This document shows positions 49,528 through 57,989 of a DNA stretch of 64,000 nt, one piece after another; position 1 is the first letter of the stretch, and the number at the start of each line of letters is the position of its first letter. A program made the translations under genes and the position numbers. Location of the stretch: assembly GCF_000270245.1 (NCBI RefSeq), contig NC_015635.1, positions 2,480,001 to 2,544,000 of the forward strand. Direction: 5' to 3'. The notes under the pieces were generated by a model. That model ran no database searches. It was not told the origin of the DNA and saw nothing but the letters and a program-made list of their open reading frames with translations. The stretch comes from Microlunatus phosphovorus NM-1. GTDB taxonomy: Bacteria > Actinomycetota > Actinomycetes > Propionibacteriales > Propionibacteriaceae.

Positions 49528-51009
49528 TCATTTGCGGTCCCAGAGGAAGCCGGCGAAGGGCAGCCGGCGGGGGAGTGACCGGTAGATCTCGCCGCTGGTG
49601 AGGTCTTCTTCGAGGGCTTCCAGGGAGCGGCCGCGGGTCTCGGGGACTTCGTGCCAGAGGAAGCCGAGCATGATCACGCCGATGACGGCGAACAGGAAGA
49701 ACGTGTTGGTGCCGAGCGCGCCCAACAGGGTGGGGACGAACAGGGCGAGGATCCCGTTGACCGTCCAGCCGAAGAACACCGAGATGCCGATCGCGGTGCC
49801 GCGGATCGACAGCGGGAAGATCTCGGCCAGCCAGACCCAGACGGCGATGTTGAGGAAGGACTGCATCGACAACACGAACAGCGTCACCAACACCATGACG
49901 ACATAGGGCTTGGCGGGCGAGTCGGCCGGGATCAAGATGCCGGACAGCCCGACCAGGACGTGGCAGGTGGTCGTCAAGAACAGGCCGATGAAGAAGGTCT
50001 TGCGGCGGTCGAGGCGGTCCATGTTCCGCAGCGCGAAGATGCCGCCGACGACCGCGGCCAGCCCGAACAAGGTGGCCGCTCGCAACGCGCCGGACTCGGT
50101 GAAACCGGACTGCTCCAGCACTCGCGGTCCGTAGTACATGATCGTGTTGATACCGGTGAGCTGTTGGGTCACGGCGACGCCGATGCCGACGAGCACGATC
50201 CGGCGTAGCCAGCGGTTGGACATGATCTGACCGAGGTTGGGCCTCCCGGAAGCGCTTGCCTTCTCCTCCTCCGCGACTCGCTCGACCTGGCCGTACTCGG
50301 CCAGGGCGCGCTCATTGGAGCGGACGGTCTTCAACACGGCCAGGGCTTCGTCCATGCGTCCCTTGTCGACCAGCCAGCGCGGGGATTCCGGCATTCGGAG
50401 CATGCCGACAAAGAGACAGACAGCGGGGATGGCGCAGATGCCGAACATGACCCGCCACAGGCCGTCGACGTGGCCGAGGGTGGCATTCAAGATGGCGTTG
50501 ACGGTGAAGGCGGCGAACTGGCCGGCGACGATGGCCATCTCGTTACGACCGGTGATGGAGCCGCGGATCTCGAACGGTGCCAGCTCCGCGAGATAGACCG
50601 GAACGACGGTGGAGGCGCCGCCGACCGCGAGGCCGAGGATGGTGCGGCCGGTGACGACCATCGCGAAGCCGGGGGCGAACACCACGAACAACACGCCGGT
50701 GAAGAACATGATCGACAACACCAGGATGGTCTTGCGCCGGCCGATGGCATCGGACAGTCGACCGCCGATGAAGGCGCCGACAGCGGCCGCGAAGACCAGT
50801 GAAGAGATCACGATTCCGGTCTGGAGCAAGGTGAGTCCGAGTTCCTCGGACATCGGTCCTTCCGCGCCGGAGGAGACGCCGGTGTCGTAGCCGAACAGGA
50901 AGCCGCCGAAGCAGGCGACGATCGAGATCAACCCGATCCGTTTCCGGTGCGGGCCGGCAGTCAGCGGGGGGAGCTCGGTCTCAGCCGCAGAAGCGCCATG
51001 CCCGCTCAT
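49528..51009 (-). CDS. MFS sugar transporter, probable myo-inositol uptake
   Basis: A 493-residue major facilitator of the sugar porter family with twelve predicted spans. Signatures are FGYDTGVSSGAEGPM in helix 1, GRLSDAIGRRKTIL between helices 2 and 3, PESPRWLVDKGRMDEA, VTQQLTGINTIMYYGPRVLEQSG in helix 7, and PETRGRSLEALEEDL at the C-terminus. The form fits IolT-type inositol:H+ symporters. ATG 51009 is chosen. Its promoter region is shared with a divergent inositol-dehydrogenase-like gene and has the 42-bp element found before iolB. It may be the main uptake route, since the ABC ATPase nearby is disrupted. Confidence 0.87.
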   Translation of the reverse strand: MSGHGASAAETELPPLTAGPHRKRIGLISIVACFGGFLFGYDTGVSSGAEGPMSEELGLTLLQTGIVISSLVFAAAVGAFIGGRLSDAIGRRKTILVLSIMFFTGVLFVVFAPGFAMVVTGRTILGLAVGGASTVVPVYLAELAPFEIRGSITGRNEMAIVAGQFAAFTVNAILNATLGHVDGLWRVMFGICAIPAVCLFVGMLRMPESPRWLVDKGRMDEALAVLKTVRSNERALAEYGQVERVAEEEKASASGRPNLGQIMSNRWLRRIVLVGIGVAVTQQLTGINTIMYYGPRVLEQSGFTESGALRAATLFGLAAVVGGIFALRNMDRLDRRKTFFIGLFLTTTCHVLVGLSGILIPADSPAKPYVVMVLVTLFVLSMQSFLNIAVWVWLAEIFPLSIRGTAIGISVFFGWTVNGILALFVPTLLGALGTNTFFLFAVIGVIMLGFLWHEVPETRGRSLEALEEDLTSGEIYRSLPRRLPFAGFLWDRK

Positions 51010-51152
51010 GTTGCGACCTGGCGGTGGGGGGTGGTCGTCATCGACCCGTCCTTTCTTGTCTCCACAGCGGTGTCTGTGCGAGGGGTTGCCTGTCCGAGGG
51101 GGCCCAGCCGGGGTCGGCGACTTGCTCTGCCTCCCGAACATGTTGACGGAAC

Positions 51153-51194
51153 CTATCGCACAGTGGACGAGATGTCTAGCATCTGATAGACAGG
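51153..51194. promoter_or_regulatory. 42-bp iol operator, copy A
   Basis: It starts with CTATCG, has ACGAGATGTC in the middle and ends with GATAGACAGG. Aligned without gaps to copy B (60801-60842), 32 of 42 positions agree. CTATC and GATAG at the two ends form an inverted repeat, and a further CTGATAG follows at 51194-51200. It sits between the divergent starts of the MFS transporter and the Gfo/Idh/MocA gene. The cognate regulator is not known; the GntR and IclR genes in the window are candidates. Confidence 0.75.
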
Positions 51195-51262
51195 CTGATA
51201 GTCTGCGTTCGTAGCGCCAAGTTCCTTCTCGCCCGTTGGCCCATACCCTCTGGAGTTCGTTG

Positions 51263-52465
51263 ATGACTCTGCACGACGTCACCTCGTCGGTTCCCGAAAT
51301 CGGTGTCGCCATGATCGGCAGCGGCCTGATGGCCAAGTCTCACACCATGGGCTACCGCAACGTGGAAGCCGTCTACGGCACGACCCCGTACCGTCCGCGC
51401 TTCGCGGTGCTGGCCGACGCCCGGGAGGATCTCGCGCGCACAGGGGCCGAGTCGTTGGGTTATGAGCGCTGGACGATCGACTGGCGGGAGGCGGTGACCG
51501 ATCCGGATGTCGACGTGGTCGACATCGTGACGCCGAACTTCTTGCACGCCGAGATCGCGATGGCGGCGATCGCGGCCGGCAAGCACGTCTACTGCGAGAA
51601 GCCGCTCGCGCTCAGTGCAGCCGAGGCCAAGCAGATGTACGAGGCCGCCGAGAAGGCCGGCGTCAAGACGCTGGTCGGGTTCAACTATCTGCGCAACCCG
51701 GCGATCGCCGAGGCCCGTCGGCTGATCGCCAGCGGTGCGCTGGGAGAGATCTGGACCTTCAACGGCCAGTTCGTGCTGGATGCCTGCAGCGACCCCGACG
51801 TGCCGTTCACCTGGCGGTTCGAGCGCAAGCTGTCCGGCAGTGGTGCGCTCGGCGATCTCGGCGCGCACATCATCTCGCTGGCTCAGGTGCTGGTCGGCCC
51901 GATTGCCTCCGTCGCCGGCATCAACAAGACCTTCATCAAGACCCGGCCTGAGCCGACCGGTGTGTTCGGCTATGGAAGCGGCGCCGACCTGTCTGCGCCA
52001 CGCCGCGAGGTGGAGAACGACGACCACACCAGCTTCGTGATGGAGTTCGCCAACGGAGCCAGCGGCCATATCGAGGCATCCCGAGTGGCTACCGGTCGGA
52101 CCTGGCACCAGAGCGTCGAGGTGATCGGCAGCCTGGGCGCCCTGCAGTTCGTCCAGCAGGACATTCATACCCTGCGGCTCTATCTTGTCGGCGATCCGGC
52201 CGACAAGAAGGGCTACAAGGAGATCGAGCTCGGTCCCGGCCATGGCGACTACGGCGCCTTCTGGCCGTTCGCCGGCGTACCCATCGGCGTGCACGAGCTG
52301 AAGACCATCGAGGTCAACGAGTGGCTGCATGCGATTGCGGAGGATCGCCGTCCGGACGGCGACTTCAAGGAGGGCTGGCGCGTCGCTGAGGTGCTGGACG
52401 CGGTCGAGATCGCCGCGGCCGAACGTCGTTGGGTCGACGTCCCCGTCCTCGAGGAAGATCTGTGA
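51263..52465 (+). CDS. Gfo/Idh/MocA dehydrogenase, inositol-related
   Basis: A 400-residue dehydrogenase with VAMIGSGLMAKSHTMGYRN, DVVDIVTPNFLHAEIAM, HVYCEKPLALSAAEAK with the catalytic Lys, and LVGFNYLRNPAIAEARRLI. GALGDLGAHIISLAQVL carries the Asp/His pair. It is longer than typical IolG (about 340) and fits the larger inositol/inosose dehydrogenase branch. ATG 51263 has GGAG eight bases upstream. It runs into the next dehydrogenase gene, sharing a base with its start, and lies 70 bp after the shared operator. Confidence 0.85.
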   Translation: MTLHDVTSSVPEIGVAMIGSGLMAKSHTMGYRNVEAVYGTTPYRPRFAVLADAREDLARTGAESLGYERWTIDWREAVTDPDVDVVDIVTPNFLHAEIAMAAIAAGKHVYCEKPLALSAAEAKQMYEAAEKAGVKTLVGFNYLRNPAIAEARRLIASGALGEIWTFNGQFVLDACSDPDVPFTWRFERKLSGSGALGDLGAHIISLAQVLVGPIASVAGINKTFIKTRPEPTGVFGYGSGADLSAPRREVENDDHTSFVMEFANGASGHIEASRVATGRTWHQSVEVIGSLGALQFVQQDIHTLRLYLVGDPADKKGYKEIELGPGHGDYGAFWPFAGVPIGVHELKTIEVNEWLHAIAEDRRPDGDFKEGWRVAEVLDAVEIAAAERRWVDVPVLEEDL

Positions 52466-53475
52466 TGCGGATCGGTCTGATCGGTCTCGGGCGGATCGGC
52501 GCCTTCCACGCGACCACTCTCAGCGGCCTGGATGCGGTCGACTCGCTGGTCGTCTATGACCAGGCGCCCGCCCTCGTCACGTCGGTGGCGGAACGGCTCG
52601 GTGCGGAGCCGGCCGGCAGCGTCGAGGCACTGCTGGCCGCCGGGCTCGACGGTGTGGTGATCGCGGCCGCCACCGATGTGCATCCGGAGTTGATCCTCGC
52701 CTCGATCGAGGCAGGCCTGCCGACCTTCTGCGAGAAGCCGGTGGCCAGGGATCCCGATGTCGGCATGGAGATCTTGCGGCGGACTCAGGTGAGTGGAGTG
52801 CCCGTGCAGATCGGCTATCCGCGCCGGTTCGATGCCGCGTTCGCCGAAGCGCGTCGCGCGGTCGCCGCCGGTGAGCTGGGTTTCCTGCACACCGTACGTT
52901 CCACCACTCTGGACCCGGCGCCGCCGCCGGACGACTACGTCCGGGCTTCCGGCGGGATCTTCCGGGACTGCAGCGTCCACGATTTCGACGCCGTCCGCTA
53001 TGTCACCGGTCAGGAGGTCGTCGAGGTGTACGCGACCGGCTCCAACCAAGGGGACACGACTGTGTTCGCGGACAACGACGATGTCGACTCGGCCGCGACG
53101 ATCCTCACGTTGGACTCCGGGACCTTGGCGGTGGTGTCGAACTCCCGCTACAACCCACGCGGCTATGACGTCCGCCTGGAACTGCACGGCTCGCAGGACA
53201 GCATCGCGGCCGGTGTCGAGCCCAAATGGCCGATCCGGTCCACCGAGCCGGGTGTCACCTTCCCCGACGGCGAGCCGCACAGCTTCTTCATGGACCGATT
53301 CGCTGCGGCGTTCCGCCGTGAACTTGCCGCCTTCACCGACGTGGTCAGTGGCGTTATCGAGAGTCCGTGCACCGTCGCAGATGCGGTCGAGGTCGGCTGG
53401 ATCGCAGAAGCGGCCGCACTGTCGCGGCAACAGCACCGACCGATCCGGATGGATGAGCTCAGAAACTCTGCATGA
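52465..53475 (+). CDS. iolG: Inositol 2-dehydrogenase-like protein
   Basis: A 336-residue Gfo/Idh/MocA enzyme with the IolG-type pattern. It starts RIGLIGLGRIGAFHATTL, has CEKPVARDP, IGYPRRFDAAFAEARRAV, and FRDCSVHDFDAVRYVTG with Asp and His of the proton-relay site. Other features are the DNDDVDSAATILTL segment and length typical of IolG, which oxidises myo-inositol to scyllo-inosose with NAD+. The start is ATG 52465 or the adjacent GTG 52462. The 3' end overlaps the convergent GntR gene by 17 bp. Confidence 0.85.
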   Translation: MRIGLIGLGRIGAFHATTLSGLDAVDSLVVYDQAPALVTSVAERLGAEPAGSVEALLAAGLDGVVIAAATDVHPELILASIEAGLPTFCEKPVARDPDVGMEILRRTQVSGVPVQIGYPRRFDAAFAEARRAVAAGELGFLHTVRSTTLDPAPPPDDYVRASGGIFRDCSVHDFDAVRYVTGQEVVEVYATGSNQGDTTVFADNDDVDSAATILTLDSGTLAVVSNSRYNPRGYDVRLELHGSQDSIAAGVEPKWPIRSTEPGVTFPDGEPHSFFMDRFAAAFRRELAAFTDVVSGVIESPCTVADAVEVGWIAEAAALSRQQHRPIRMDELRNSA

Positions 53476-53788
53476 GCCCGTCAAGGCGTCCGGGACTGCT
53501 TGGCTGTCGGATCAGGACCGTGCGAACGCCTCGATGCCGACGAACCAGGCCGGCGGCGACGAGTGCGTCTACGGCTCGACGTACGGTTGCGCGGCTCAGG
53601 TTGAACCGACTGGCCAGTTGCATCTCGCTCGGCAGCAAGTCGCCGATCCGGTAGCCGTCGGCGTACAGATGCAACTCGAGGATCCCCTGCAGTTGGGCGT
53701 GGCAGGGGATCGGAGATGACACCTGAATGTGGTCGTGCCACTGATCAACAATGCTCGGCGAGCGTGGTTTGACCACGGCGTCGCTCAC
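53459..53788 (-). CDS. GntR-type winged-helix protein without effector domain
   Basis: A 109-residue protein that contains only the GntR helix-turn-helix: HAQLQGILELHLYADGYRIG, LLPSEMQLASRFNLSRATVR and RAVDALVAAGLVRRHRG. HutC-type regulators normally go on for about 150 residues with a UTRA ligand domain. Here the protein stops after RTVLIRQPSSPGRLDG. It starts at GTG 53788, sharing a base with the stop of the ABC ATPase gene, so it was the last gene of the iol/ABC operon. It may be a truncated iol regulator or a mini-regulator. Confidence 0.75.
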   Translation of the reverse strand: MSDAVVKPRSPSIVDQWHDHIQVSSPIPCHAQLQGILELHLYADGYRIGDLLPSEMQLASRFNLSRATVRRAVDALVAAGLVRRHRGVRTVLIRQPSSPGRLDGLMQSF

Positions 53789-54063
53789 TATCGTTGGAGT
53801 TCGTGGCTGAGTTCGGTGAGTTCGTCGCCGCCGGCCATTTGGCGGGTGAGTTCGTCGAGGCTGACTTCGGTGCGTTTGCGGTCGAGGACGGCTTGGCCGA
53901 GTTTCAAGATGATGAAGTGGTCACTGACCAGGTAGGCGTGGTGTGGGTTGTGGGTGATGAATACCACGCCCAACCCGGCGTCTCGTGCGGCGGCGGTGGA
54001 CTTCCCCCCGTTTGACGGACACCTGACCTGAGGTGGCCACTGGTCACCAGGGAGGATGTCGTT

Positions 54064-54357
54064 GTGCCTGCTCCTCACCCGCCTGAGTTCCGCCGTCGTG
54101 CGGTCGAGCTTGCTCGTGAGCGGTCCAAGCCAGTTGCTGAGTTGGCGAAAGATCTGGGAATTTCCGAATCGTGTCTGCGTCGCTGGATGGAGCAGTCCGA
54201 GACCGACGCTGCCGGTGGTAGCGAGACGGCGTTGACCAGTCGGGAGAAGAAGGAGCTGGTCGAGCTGCGCCGGGATAAACGGCGCCTGGAGATGGAAGTC
54301 GAGATCTTGAAAAGGGCGGCCGCCTATTTTGCCCAGGAGAATGTTCTCCCAAAATAG
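54064..54357 (+). CDS. IS3-family transposase OrfA
   Basis: A 97-residue DNA-binding subunit: HPPEFRRRAVELARERSKPV, then the helix-turn-helix ELAKDLGISESCLRRWM, and a leucine-zipper-like helix REKKELVELRRDKRRLEMEV. It starts at GTG 54064. Its end holds CCCAAAATAG (54347-54357) just after a small hairpin (GGAGAA-TG-TTCTCC). That is a typical slippery site for a -1 frameshift making the OrfAB fusion, the active transposase in this family. Confidence 0.92.
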   Translation: MPAPHPPEFRRRAVELARERSKPVAELAKDLGISESCLRRWMEQSETDAAGGSETALTSREKKELVELRRDKRRLEMEVEILKRAAAYFAQENVLPK

Positions 54358-55247
54358 TGTACGGGCTGGTCCATGAAATGGCCGATGACGGGATTGATGT
54401 CGCGGTGGCTTGCCGGGTGCTGAATGTGTCGCGGTCGGGATACTACGACTGGCGCGGCCGGCCTGCATCGGCACGGGAACAGGAGAACACGCTGCTGTTG
54501 AAGCTGATCGAGGAGATCCATGCCGATGAGGACATGAAGACGTACGGGGCGCCGCGGGTGCACGCCGAGCTGGTCTTGGGGCACGACCTGCAGGTGAACC
54601 AGAAGCGGGTCGCCCGGCTGATGCGCCAGGCCGGCATCCAGGGCCTGTACCGGCGGCGTCGGTCGTGGACCACGATCCGGGACCCGCACGCCATCCCCGC
54701 CAAGGACCTCGTCAACCGCCGGTTCACGGTGGACGGTCCGAACCGGTTGTGGCTGACCGACATCACCGAGCACCCGACGGTGGAGGGCAAGGTGTACTGC
54801 GCCGCGGTCATGGACGCCTGGTCCCGCCGGGTCCTGGGCTGGTCCATCGACGACAACATGCGGAAGGAGCTCGTGGTCGACGCGCTCGGGATGGCGGTGC
54901 TGCGGCGCAACCCGATGGACGTCGACAATAACACGATCATGCATTCCGATCACGGGTCGCAATTCACATCGTGGGCATTCAGTCAGAAAGTCTATGATGC
55001 CGGGCTGGTGCCGTCGATGGGCAGTGTGGGCGACTGCTACGACAATGCGATGATGGAGTCCTTCTGGGAGAGAATGCAACTCGAGCTGCTCGATTCGCAG
55101 GTATGGTTCACCCGGGACGAGCTTGCCAACGCGATGTTTCGATGGATAGAATCATGGTATAATCGGAGACGTCGGCATTCGAGTATTGGAATGCTGTCGC
55201 CGATAGAGTTTGAAACCCGTTCCACAGGGTCAGACCGTCCGGGCTGA
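54357..55247 (+). CDS. IS3-family transposase OrfB (DDE integrase)
   Basis: A 296-residue catalytic part. An HTH_21-like region (RVLNVSRSGYYDWRGRPAS) precedes the rve core: LWLTDITEHPTVEGK with the first Asp, MHSDHGSQFTS with the second, and MMESFWERMQLEL with the Glu. The end NRRRRHSSIGMLSPIEFE is characteristic of IS3 transposases. The frame begins at GTG 54357, sharing a base with the OrfA stop; it is probably made mainly as an OrfAB fusion by frameshifting. Confidence 0.94.
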   Translation: MYGLVHEMADDGIDVAVACRVLNVSRSGYYDWRGRPASAREQENTLLLKLIEEIHADEDMKTYGAPRVHAELVLGHDLQVNQKRVARLMRQAGIQGLYRRRRSWTTIRDPHAIPAKDLVNRRFTVDGPNRLWLTDITEHPTVEGKVYCAAVMDAWSRRVLGWSIDDNMRKELVVDALGMAVLRRNPMDVDNNTIMHSDHGSQFTSWAFSQKVYDAGLVPSMGSVGDCYDNAMMESFWERMQLELLDSQVWFTRDELANAMFRWIESWYNRRRRHSSIGMLSPIEFETRSTGSDRPG

Positions 55248-55900
55248 CCCTCAACCCCGAGTGTCCGTGGAACAGGGGGAACCTCAGCGGTGTATTTCAG
55301 CACGACCCCGGACTGTTTGACGCCGAGGGCGGCGGTCGGCTCGTCCAAGATGAGGACGCGGGCGCCGAAGTAGACGGCGCGGGCGATGGCGACGCATTGG
55401 CGTTGGCCGCCGGACAGGGTGCCGATGGGCTGGTCGATGTCTTTGACCACGATCCCCATCTTGCGGAGTTCCTCATCGGCGATCCGCTTCATGTCCCGCA
55501 CCCGTAGCGGCGCCAACGGGAACCCCGAGGCCACCAGCTCGGAGCCGAGGAAGAAGTTCCGCCACACCTCCATCAACCCGACCACCGCCAGGTCCTGATA
55601 GACGGTGGCGATCCCACGTTCCAACGCCTCTCGCGGTGAGGAGAACGTCGTCTCGACCCCGTCGACCAGCATGGTGCCCTCGTTGTGCGGGTGCAGCCCG
55701 GCAATGATCTTGATCAGGGTGGATTTCCCGGCGCCGTTGTCGCCGAGGACCCCGGTCACCTCGCCGGCCTTGACGGTCATGTTGATGCCCTTCAACGCCC
55801 GGATCGCCCCATACGTTTTCCCGACATCCACCATCTCCACCAACGCCTCACCCTTGTGCAGCTCCGGGTCGGCGTGCTCACGCAAACTATCGGTCATGGG

Positions 55901-56965
55901 TCAGCCGACCTTTCGGGTGGTGGAGAGTCTCTTCACATACAGGTTCACCATGACCGCGAGGAGCAGCATCACGCCGAGGAACGCCCGGAACCAGTTCGGA
56001 TCCCACCCGGCGTAGACGATGCCGAGTTGGGTCATGCCGAAGATGAACGCGCCGATCGCGACGCCGATCGCGTTCCCGTAGCCGCCGGTGAGCAGGGTGC
56101 CGCCGACGACGGCGGCGATGATGTAGATGAACTCGTTGCCGACCCCGTTCCCGGCCTGCAACGTGTTGAACCGGTACAAGGTGTGCATGCCGACGAACCA
56201 GCCAAGGAAGGAGACGGCCATGAACAGGCCGACCTTCACCCGGATCACCGGCACACCCACCGCCCGCGCGCTCGCGGCGTTCCCGCCGACCGCGTAAATC
56301 CAGTTGCCGATCTTCGTCCGGTTCAGGATCCACGACGACAAGGCGACGAAGAGGAACCACCAGATCACCGTGTTCCACACCGTGACCGGGCCGATCTTGA
56401 ACGACCCCGCAAAAATCGTGGACAAGACGGCGTAGCCGTCCATCTGCGAAATATTCGGTGACGAGACCGCACCCGACACGAGTTTGGTGACACCCAGGTT
56501 CGCGCCCTGCAACACGAAGAACGAACCGAGGGTGATCAAAAAGCTCGGGATGCCGGTGCGCATCACCATGTAGCCGTTGAAGAACCCGATCCCCAGACAG
56601 AACACCAACGACACGACCGCGCCCACGATCAGATTGATGCCCAGGTAGTAGCAGAACAAGGCGTTGAACAAGCCCGCCGAGGTGACGATCACACCCGCCG
56701 ACAGATCAAACTCACCACCGATCATCAACATGCCGACCGCGACCGCGACAATCCCGATCGTCGACGCCGCATACAACACCGTGAACAACGACTCCGCCGA
56801 CCGAAACGACGGCGCCACCACCAAAAAGAAGATCAAGATGACTACCGCGGCCACCGCGGCACCCACCTCAGGACGAGCAAGAAGACGATTCGACCAACCC
56901 AACCGCACCCGATTCGACGCCTCCGACGGCGCACCCACCGACGCCATCCTCGTTGACTGACTCAT
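55901..56965 (-). CDS. Sugar ABC transporter permease
   Basis: A 354-residue membrane protein of the ribose/inositol (RbsC/BPD_transp_2) type with about ten hydrophobic segments. Typical motifs are GMLMIGGEFDLSAGVIV, RTGIPSFLITLGSFFVLQG, and YAVGGNAASARAVGVPVIRVK, which contacts the ATPase, then AAVVGGTLLTGGYGNAIG. It lies between the binding protein gene and the disrupted ATPase gene, three bases before the latter. Location next to iolB and iolD suggests inositol as substrate. Confidence 0.92.
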   Translation of the reverse strand: MSQSTRMASVGAPSEASNRVRLGWSNRLLARPEVGAAVAAVVILIFFLVVAPSFRSAESLFTVLYAASTIGIVAVAVGMLMIGGEFDLSAGVIVTSAGLFNALFCYYLGINLIVGAVVSLVFCLGIGFFNGYMVMRTGIPSFLITLGSFFVLQGANLGVTKLVSGAVSSPNISQMDGYAVLSTIFAGSFKIGPVTVWNTVIWWFLFVALSSWILNRTKIGNWIYAVGGNAASARAVGVPVIRVKVGLFMAVSFLGWFVGMHTLYRFNTLQAGNGVGNEFIYIIAAVVGGTLLTGGYGNAIGVAIGAFIFGMTQLGIVYAGWDPNWFRAFLGVMLLLAVMVNLYVKRLSTTRKVG

Positions 56966-56977
56966 CGTCGTGGGCTC

Positions 56978-57964
56978 CTAACGGGTGTTGTTGTTGACGA
57001 ACTCCAGCACCTGATCGATGTTGTCCTTGTCGACGAAAGAAGGACCGGTCAGCACCGGACCACCACCACCGAGGACATTGCCGTTCTTCTTGTACAGATA
57101 CAGCTGGGTGATCGCCATATATCCCTGCAGATACGGCTGCTGATCGATATAGAACTGGATCTTGCCGTCTTTGACCGCCTGTGCCGCATCGGGGTTGGTG
57201 TCGAAGGTGCCGATCTTGCCCTTCCATCCTGCCTGCTCGGCCGCCTGGATGGTGTCCAATGCCTGTGGAGCACCCAGGTTGATCACCCAGTCGATGTCCT
57301 TGTCTTGAGCCAGCTTGGCCTGGACCGTCGTGGTCACCGCAGAGTCGTCGGCACCGTTGACCTGGATGTTCTCGGTATTGGGGAAAGTGTCCTTCACTCC
57401 CTTGCACCGGTCCTCCAGGGCGACAGAGCCGGTCTGCTGAATCGTGCACAAGATCTTGGTCGCGCCTGCGGCCTTCATCCGTTTGCCGGCTTCCTGACCG
57501 GCCAGGAACTCATTCGATGCGAAGTGGGTGAGTGAGCCGGCCTGTTCGAAGTAGTCGATCCCTGAGTTGAAGCTGTCGACCGGGATGCCGGCGGCGACCG
57601 CGGCCTTGGTGGTCGGGATCAGGGAGTCCGGCGTCACCAGAGTGGTGGCGATGCCGTCGACCTTGGCGTCGATGGCGGCCTGGATCAACTGGGCCTGCTT
57701 GTCGGCCTGCGGATCGGACGAGTACTTCAGTGTCGACCCGGTGTCCTTCGCGGCCTGCTCTGCACCCGCCCGGATGCGATTCCAGAAGCTGTCACCCGGA
57801 GTCTCGTGGGTGATCATGGCGAAGGTGTAGCCCGAATCGCCGCCGCCACCGCCAGAGTTGTCATTGTTGTTGTTCGGCGCCGCGCCGCCGCCGCTGCACG
57901 CGGAGACAGTGAGGACGAGGGCGCTGGCGAGGCTCGCGAACGCGACCTTTTTCGTGATCTTCAT
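56978..57964 (-). CDS. Sugar ABC transporter substrate-binding lipoprotein
   Basis: A 328-residue periplasmic-binding-protein type 1 (ribose/inositol type). The signal peptide ends with the lipobox LTVSAC (Cys23), followed by a Gly/Asn-rich linker. The mature part has FAMITHETPGDSFWNRIRAG, DSFNSGIDYF, HFASNEFLAGQEAGKRM, and TFDTNPDAAQAVKDGK. The family binds ribose, xylose, galactose or inositols; genome context favours myo-inositol or a related cyclitol. It is the third gene of the iolB-iolD operon. Confidence 0.92.
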   Translation of the reverse strand: MKITKKVAFASLASALVLTVSACSGGGAAPNNNNDNSGGGGGDSGYTFAMITHETPGDSFWNRIRAGAEQAAKDTGSTLKYSSDPQADKQAQLIQAAIDAKVDGIATTLVTPDSLIPTTKAAVAAGIPVDSFNSGIDYFEQAGSLTHFASNEFLAGQEAGKRMKAAGATKILCTIQQTGSVALEDRCKGVKDTFPNTENIQVNGADDSAVTTTVQAKLAQDKDIDWVINLGAPQALDTIQAAEQAGWKGKIGTFDTNPDAAQAVKDGKIQFYIDQQPYLQGYMAITQLYLYKKNGNVLGGGGPVLTGPSFVDKDNIDQVLEFVNNNTR

Positions 57965-57989
57965 CGATCATTCCTTCCTGATAGGGGTG

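Larger units (their letters stand above)
53997..55286 (+). mobile_element. IS3-family insertion sequence, 1,290 bp
   Basis: The element runs from TG to CA. Terminal inverted repeats of 26 bp (53997-54022 and 55261-55286) match at 20 positions and share TTCCCCC and ACGGACAC. The flanking duplication is GCGG (53993-53996 and 55287-55290). It encodes OrfA and OrfB in overlapping frames. Both reading frames and both ends look intact, and the duplication is perfect, so insertion is recent and the element may still be active. Confidence 0.95.
53788..55897 (-). pseudogene. Sugar ABC transporter ATPase, split by an insertion sequence
   Basis: The N-terminal part (55897-55287) has Walker A GDNGAGKST (52-60), the Q-loop VYQDLAVV, signature LSGGQRQ and Walker B LILDEPTAALG. 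The C-terminal part (53996-53788) has the H-loop GVVFITHNPHHAYLVSDHF and ends LTELSHELQR. A 1,290-bp IS lies between, flanked by the 4-bp duplication GCGG. Removing the IS and one GCGG joins LKYTA to AARDAGLG in frame and gives a 271-residue protein, the normal length of a single-domain FrcA-like ATPase. As it stands, the H-loop is separated from the rest, so the transporter is probably inactive. Confidence 0.93.

Noticed and set aside
53993-55290. IS as carrier of passenger genes
   Set aside because: Between the inverted repeats there is room only for orfA and orfB; no further frame is supported.
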